The notes beneath the pieces are model-generated. The model was given only the letters and a program-made list of their open reading frames with translations, searched no databases and was not told the origin of the DNA. From Takakia lepidozioides (Eukaryota > Streptophyta > Takakiopsida > Takakiales > Takakiaceae), in contig CM060732.1 of NCBI GenBank assembly GCA_030704615.1, forward strand, positions 70,661,053 through 70,725,052: a DNA stretch of 64,000 nt, in the 5' to 3' direction. The position numbers and the translations under genes were made by a program. Positions 60,363 through 64,000 of this stretch are shown in pieces (positions within the stretch are counted from its first letter, which is position 1; every line of letters begins with the position of its first letter).

Positions 60363-60599
60363 ATAAAGGAAGCGGAGCCTATAGCCATGGGAAAAATAGG
60401 ACCTATTGTCGTGGGGGCAATGTTGAATGGAACGTAGGGTAACATACGATGCCCTAGGATCTAAGACGCCGAGTTCCATGCATGAAAATTTGAGAGGAAT
60501 GTGTGGCGAAATTCTTAAGGATGAATGGCTATGTGGAATGGATGAATGTAGGATGAATGCAAGATGAAAAAAGATGGATAAATGAACCATGGATGACAG

Positions 60600-61100
60600 C
60601 AACACGAGGTTAATTTCGGAGAACTTGAAATCAACCTTGTGTCAACACGAGGTTGATTTTCGGGAACTTGAAATCAACCTGGTGTTAACACGAGGTTGAT
60701 TTCTGAGTGGACGTGGATGATTAAGAGTTTATTATTATTATTATTATTATTTATTTTTTGGAAAACAAATTCTTTCATTTCTCAAATCAAGGTTGCGTAA
60801 ACGTAAAGTTGATTTGCATCCTGCAATTTTTATTTTTATTTTTATTTTATTTTTGGTGATGCAAATCAACGTTGCGTTGACGCAAGGTTGATTTGAGAAA
60901 TGAAAACATCTTTTTTGCAATGTTTTTTGCATTTTGTATGGGACACAATCAAGGTTGCGTTAATGCAACCTTGATTATGCTATGGATTTCAATCGTCTCT
61001 TTCAGGAGATAAATCATCGTCTTGCTTAGTGTTTCGTGTCTTCTAGTCTTTTGGGAAGTTCAGGGATCAACTTTGCATCAACGCGACATTGATTACAAGG
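60600..61100. repeat. Cluster of related palindromes (AACCTTG/CAAGGTT family)
   Basis: At least four hairpins are built on the theme AATCAACCTTG...CAAGGTTGATT: about 60,628-60,665, 60,668-60,703, a larger pair of about 50-bp arms at 60,770-60,825 and 60,853-60,905, and a perfect one, ATCAAGGTTGC...GCAACCTTGAT, at 60,947-60,975. A degenerate unit follows at about 61,070. Spacers are T-rich or ATT repeats. Confidence 0.85.
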
Positions 61101-61239
61101 GGGTTTAATGGGAGTTAACAAGCACTTGTTGCATCTGTGTTTTATGAATGTATGGTTCAGGTACATTTACCATATCCTCATTTCCGGGGAAGTACCCGAG
61201 CGATGAACCTCGATAATACATCCAGTCTTTAACCATCCA

Positions 61240-61345
61240 CTCATCCATTGTTCATGCATTGTGAAGCATATGTCTATCTATCAGCCATCTTGCATTCAAT
61301 CATTCATGAATTATTCATCCATCATTCATCCAGCAGTCATCCAAG
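61240..61345. repeat. Imperfect CATTCATCCAT repeats
   Basis: Short ATTCATCCATC-type units. A similar set in opposite orientation lies at 60,520-60,600, so together they may be the arms of a foldback element enclosing the palindrome cluster. Confidence 0.5.
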
Positions 61346-61947
61346 TACGCATGATATGTACACTCATTCCCGCGGGAATAGGTCTCACGGGGCTTCCTCA
61401 TCCGCGATTGTAGGCCCATGCACCCTATTACGTGAGCATCTTTCCACTCACGGACTAGCAATCCCCCAAGTGCCCTTATGTTCCATGACGAGATACTAAT
61501 CTGCATCATGGGAGGGTGACAGACTGAGAAGGTGGTTCTCAAATGATGGCCTAGTTGGGAAGAAACGGAATTCGGTTCTTATGATCAGTGGGGAGAAGAG
61601 AATGAGACTAGTAATCACTCAGGGGGGTCACTGAATGGACATGTTTCTTGAGCTCAATTATCATGACGAGGGTGTTATGCATGTCGGGCTGAGTGTTTCC
61701 ATCAGTGTCAAGGGGTAAGAAACGACACAACTCTATAATAGATAGAGTGAACCATACTGGGTCTGCCAAAGAGCTGCATAAAGAAGTCGGAAAAAATGAT
61801 GAGTTTTAGAGGGATTGCAATTGGCGTGCTAAAGAGGAACATATCAGTGCCCAGGTACATGGAGAATTCTCCCTTGGAAGCCGGGTAATTGAGGGAGGGG
61901 AGGAAATCCCTGGCTCGAAACAAAGAATACTATATTTTCTGGGATTA

Positions 61948-62290
61948 TGTCACGGACATAGCCCAGAGGAACTTACCAGGAATAAATACCAGAAGTTACC
62001 CAGTTATCATGTTACCGAAAGTTACCGTGATCTACCATGATCTATCATGATCTACCATGATTTACCATAAATTACCATTAGTTACCAAATTACCGAGAGT
62101 AACTTGGGAAACTGCTCAGGAAACTTCCTTTGGAGGAAACTTCTCTATCAAGATACCTCATTTGTTTAAAGAAACTTCTCCATCAAGATACCTCCTTTGT
62201 TTAAGGAAACTTCTCCATCAAGAAACCTCTTTTGGGAAGCCTCTTCCTAGTAGCCAGTATATATAGGAGGCGAGACTGGACACTCTTCAG
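61948..62290 (+). promoter_or_regulatory. Retroelement-like promoter (possible LTR U3) with tandem direct repeats
   Basis: It starts TGTCACGGACATAG, like many Ty3/gypsy LTRs. Four TGATCTACCA-type decamers follow at about 62,028-62,067, then three 35-bp units at 62136, 62171 and 62206 (GAAACTTCTCCATCAAGATA core), and TATATATA at 62258-62265. The layout of repeats directly before a TATA box looks like a U3 enhancer and promoter. The right LTR end and a second LTR were not found. Confidence 0.5.
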
Positions 62291-62889
62291 CCTCGCCAAC
62301 ACAACTTCAAGCTACTCTTAATCCCAATCCCAGTACAGTTAACCCTATTTTAAGTAATTCCGGACTTTTGGCTTAAATCAGGACCAAACTTAATATATAA
62401 CATAATTAAAATTAATTCAGGTATTAATAATAATATCGTGGAAATTTGAGTCATTTAACTTGTGAAGTTGCATTATTCCACTCATGTAACATCGAATGGT
62501 AAGTCGAATGACGTACTTTGCATCAGAAAATTATAAAGATAAGATCGATTGAATGAAGTTATTAATAAATTGATAGATGTATGACATAAACAGATGATTC
62601 AAGAAGATAATATACAAATGAAAAGTAAACATCCATACCATGCTTACAGTATAGTAGTACCATGAACCAATGTATTGCAAGTTTTCAATTGATGGATTAA
62701 AACGTTGAATGGAATAAGGTTGGATTTCAATGAAACATGTGAATTATGTTTCAAAACATTTAGGGATCATTCCGATGTTCATATGACGACCAAATATTGT
62801 GGAAGAGTGTCATGTCGATTCAGCTATAAAGTCATTGAACCAAGCTGGAATTAGGTTTTGGATTTTAGATTTTTAGCTAAGAGTTTGGC

Positions 62890-63629
62890 TGGGTACAGTG
62901 AAACATAGTACTTGGTATGAATGGAAAGAAAATATGGGAAAGTGTACAGATGACTTGGCACCTATGAAAATTTATTAATGAAATATCCCAACCACAGATT
63001 GTATCCAAATTTTCTATGAGGAATGTGAATCAAACAGTGGAGTTTGGTTTTAGGGTTTAAGGTCTTAGAAAACTGTAAATGGACAAACAATTATGGAGTT
63101 TGAGTCTTTTACCCAATACATACAACAATTCATGAAAAATTATCCCCACCACTTCGACCGTACCCAAAATTGGAAGTAATAAATAAATAAGCATCAAACA
63201 TTGAATTAGGTTTTAGGTATAGAGTTTGCGAGGTACTAAGCATAGTACTCGGTATGAATGGAAAAGAAAATATTGGGAAGGGTACAGATGAGTTGTCACC
63301 TATGATTTAGGGTTTAGGGAATAAAATTTCCCAATCACAGATTGTATCTAATCTATGAAGAATGCGCATCAAACAATGGAGTTACGTTTAAGGGTTTAGG
63401 GTTTAGGGTTTAGAGAACTATAAATGGACAAACAATTATGGAATGTGAGTCTTTACGTGGAGGTCTACAACAATTCAGGAAATTCCCTCCACTTCGACCG
63501 CACCCAAAACTGGAAGCATAAAATTAAATAGGCATCAGACATTGGAATTAGGTTTTAGGGTACGGAGTTGAGTAGTGTAATAAACATACTACTAGGTATG
63601 AATGGACCAAAAAATCTGGGAAAATGTAC
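62890..63629. repeat. Tandem satellite, about 340-bp unit
   Basis: Units start with GGTATGAATGG at 62914, 63251 and 63595 (spacings 337 and 344). Shared landmarks are ACTTCGACCG, GGACAAACAATTATGGA and GAATTAGGTTTTAG. A run of three TTTAGGG telomere-type units is at about 63,391-63,413. A weaker earlier unit is visible from about 62,840. The array stops abruptly at the integrase sequence. Confidence 0.85.
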
Positions 63630-63632
63630 AAC

Positions 63633-64000
63633 CGCGATCCAAAGTTTACGAGTAAATTTTGGAGGACACTTTGGAAGAAGATGGGGACGAGGCTGAAGAT
63701 GAGCACCGCCTTCCGACCTACGACGGACGGCCAAACGGAAAGAGTGAATTCCGTAGTGAAGCAATTCTTGCGGAATTACGTGTCGGCAGACCAATCAGAC
63801 TGGATAGAACACTTAGACGCGGCAGAGTTCTGTTATAATAACACAGAACACTCCGCAACGGGAGTTTCCCCTTTCGTATTGGTCTATGGAAAAGCACCTC
63901 TGGTGCCGATAAGTTGGGCCGCCCAGGACGTTGAGGAACCGGCAGTAGCGGCGGTATTGGAAAAACGCGAGCGTTTGTTGAAGCTCGTAAAGTACAACAT
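63633..64000 (+). mobile_element. Ty3/gypsy integrase, C-terminal half, partial
   Basis: An open frame with no stop to the window edge (122 codons) begins inside the integrase catalytic core. It shows RDPKFTSKFW, STAFRPTTDGQTERVN (holding the catalytic Glu) and YNNTEHSATGVSPF, then the start of the following domain (YGKAPLVP). This part of the polyprotein is well conserved in plant chromoviruses. Upstream pol sequence is missing: the satellite abuts it directly, so the element is truncated or rearranged on its left. Confidence 0.85.

Noticed and set aside
60600-60980. CRISPR-like array
   Set aside because: Repeats are palindromic with irregular spacing, and the context is a plant genome.

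Overview
The window looks like nuclear DNA of a land plant, probably a seed-free one (bryophyte, lycophyte or fern); the exact lineage cannot be fixed from sequence alone. Evidence: a plant-type ER alpha-glucosidase I gene with about 21 GT-AG introns, a Casparian-strip-membrane-protein-like (CASPL) remnant, an En/Spm-type plant transposase-like gene, Ty3/gypsy, copia-like, LINE and tRNA-derived SINE elements, and TTTAGGG telomere-type motifs. I see no operons, rRNA, tRNA genes or CRISPR.

Layout. 0-30 kb is a mosaic of segmental duplications. 1-3.1 kb is repeated at 10-14 kb, 3.1-4.1 kb is repeated inverted at 17.9-18.9 kb, 4.3-7.5 kb is repeated at 19.8-22.5 kb, 9.0-9.6 kb is repeated at 26.0-26.7 kb, and 13.12-13.29 kb is repeated at 27.76-27.93 kb. 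The duplicated units carry a Ptta/En/Spm transposase-like gene and a coiled-coil/RING gene family (one broken copy, two with an open RING reading frame). Single-copy genes between them are a two-exon kinase-domain protein (14.4-16.7 kb) resembling the kinase part of Crinkler/CR-effector proteins, and a large unknown protein with an N-terminal Cys cluster and a C-terminal HicA-like domain (22.9-25.0 kb) split by a frame change.

30-36 kb holds SINEs, a CASPL remnant, AT-rich DNA and a GC-rich patch. 36.7-59.2 kb on the minus strand is one gene, mannosyl-oligosaccharide glucosidase (GCS1/alpha-glucosidase I). I reconstructed it as 22 exons whose phases all agree and whose 2,700 coding bases give about 899 aa. 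Its introns are swollen by LINEs, including one nearly full-length LINE in intron 4 and a 1.2-kb inverted duplication in introns 6 and 18.

59.4-64 kb holds a cluster of palindromes, a retroelement-like promoter with triplicated 35-bp repeats, a roughly 340-bp tandem satellite, and the C-terminal half of a Ty3/gypsy integrase running off the window.

Two LINE families recur. LINE-B (endonuclease + RT + CPLC zinc motif; 3' end near a GAGTACATTCTC motif) is present as one long copy and many fragments. LINE-A is seen only as 5'-truncated copies ending in a shared 3' UTR and a (TTTCA)n tail. The genes do not form a pathway; the possible link among kinase, RING and HicA-like genes (defence or self/non-self functions) is speculation.
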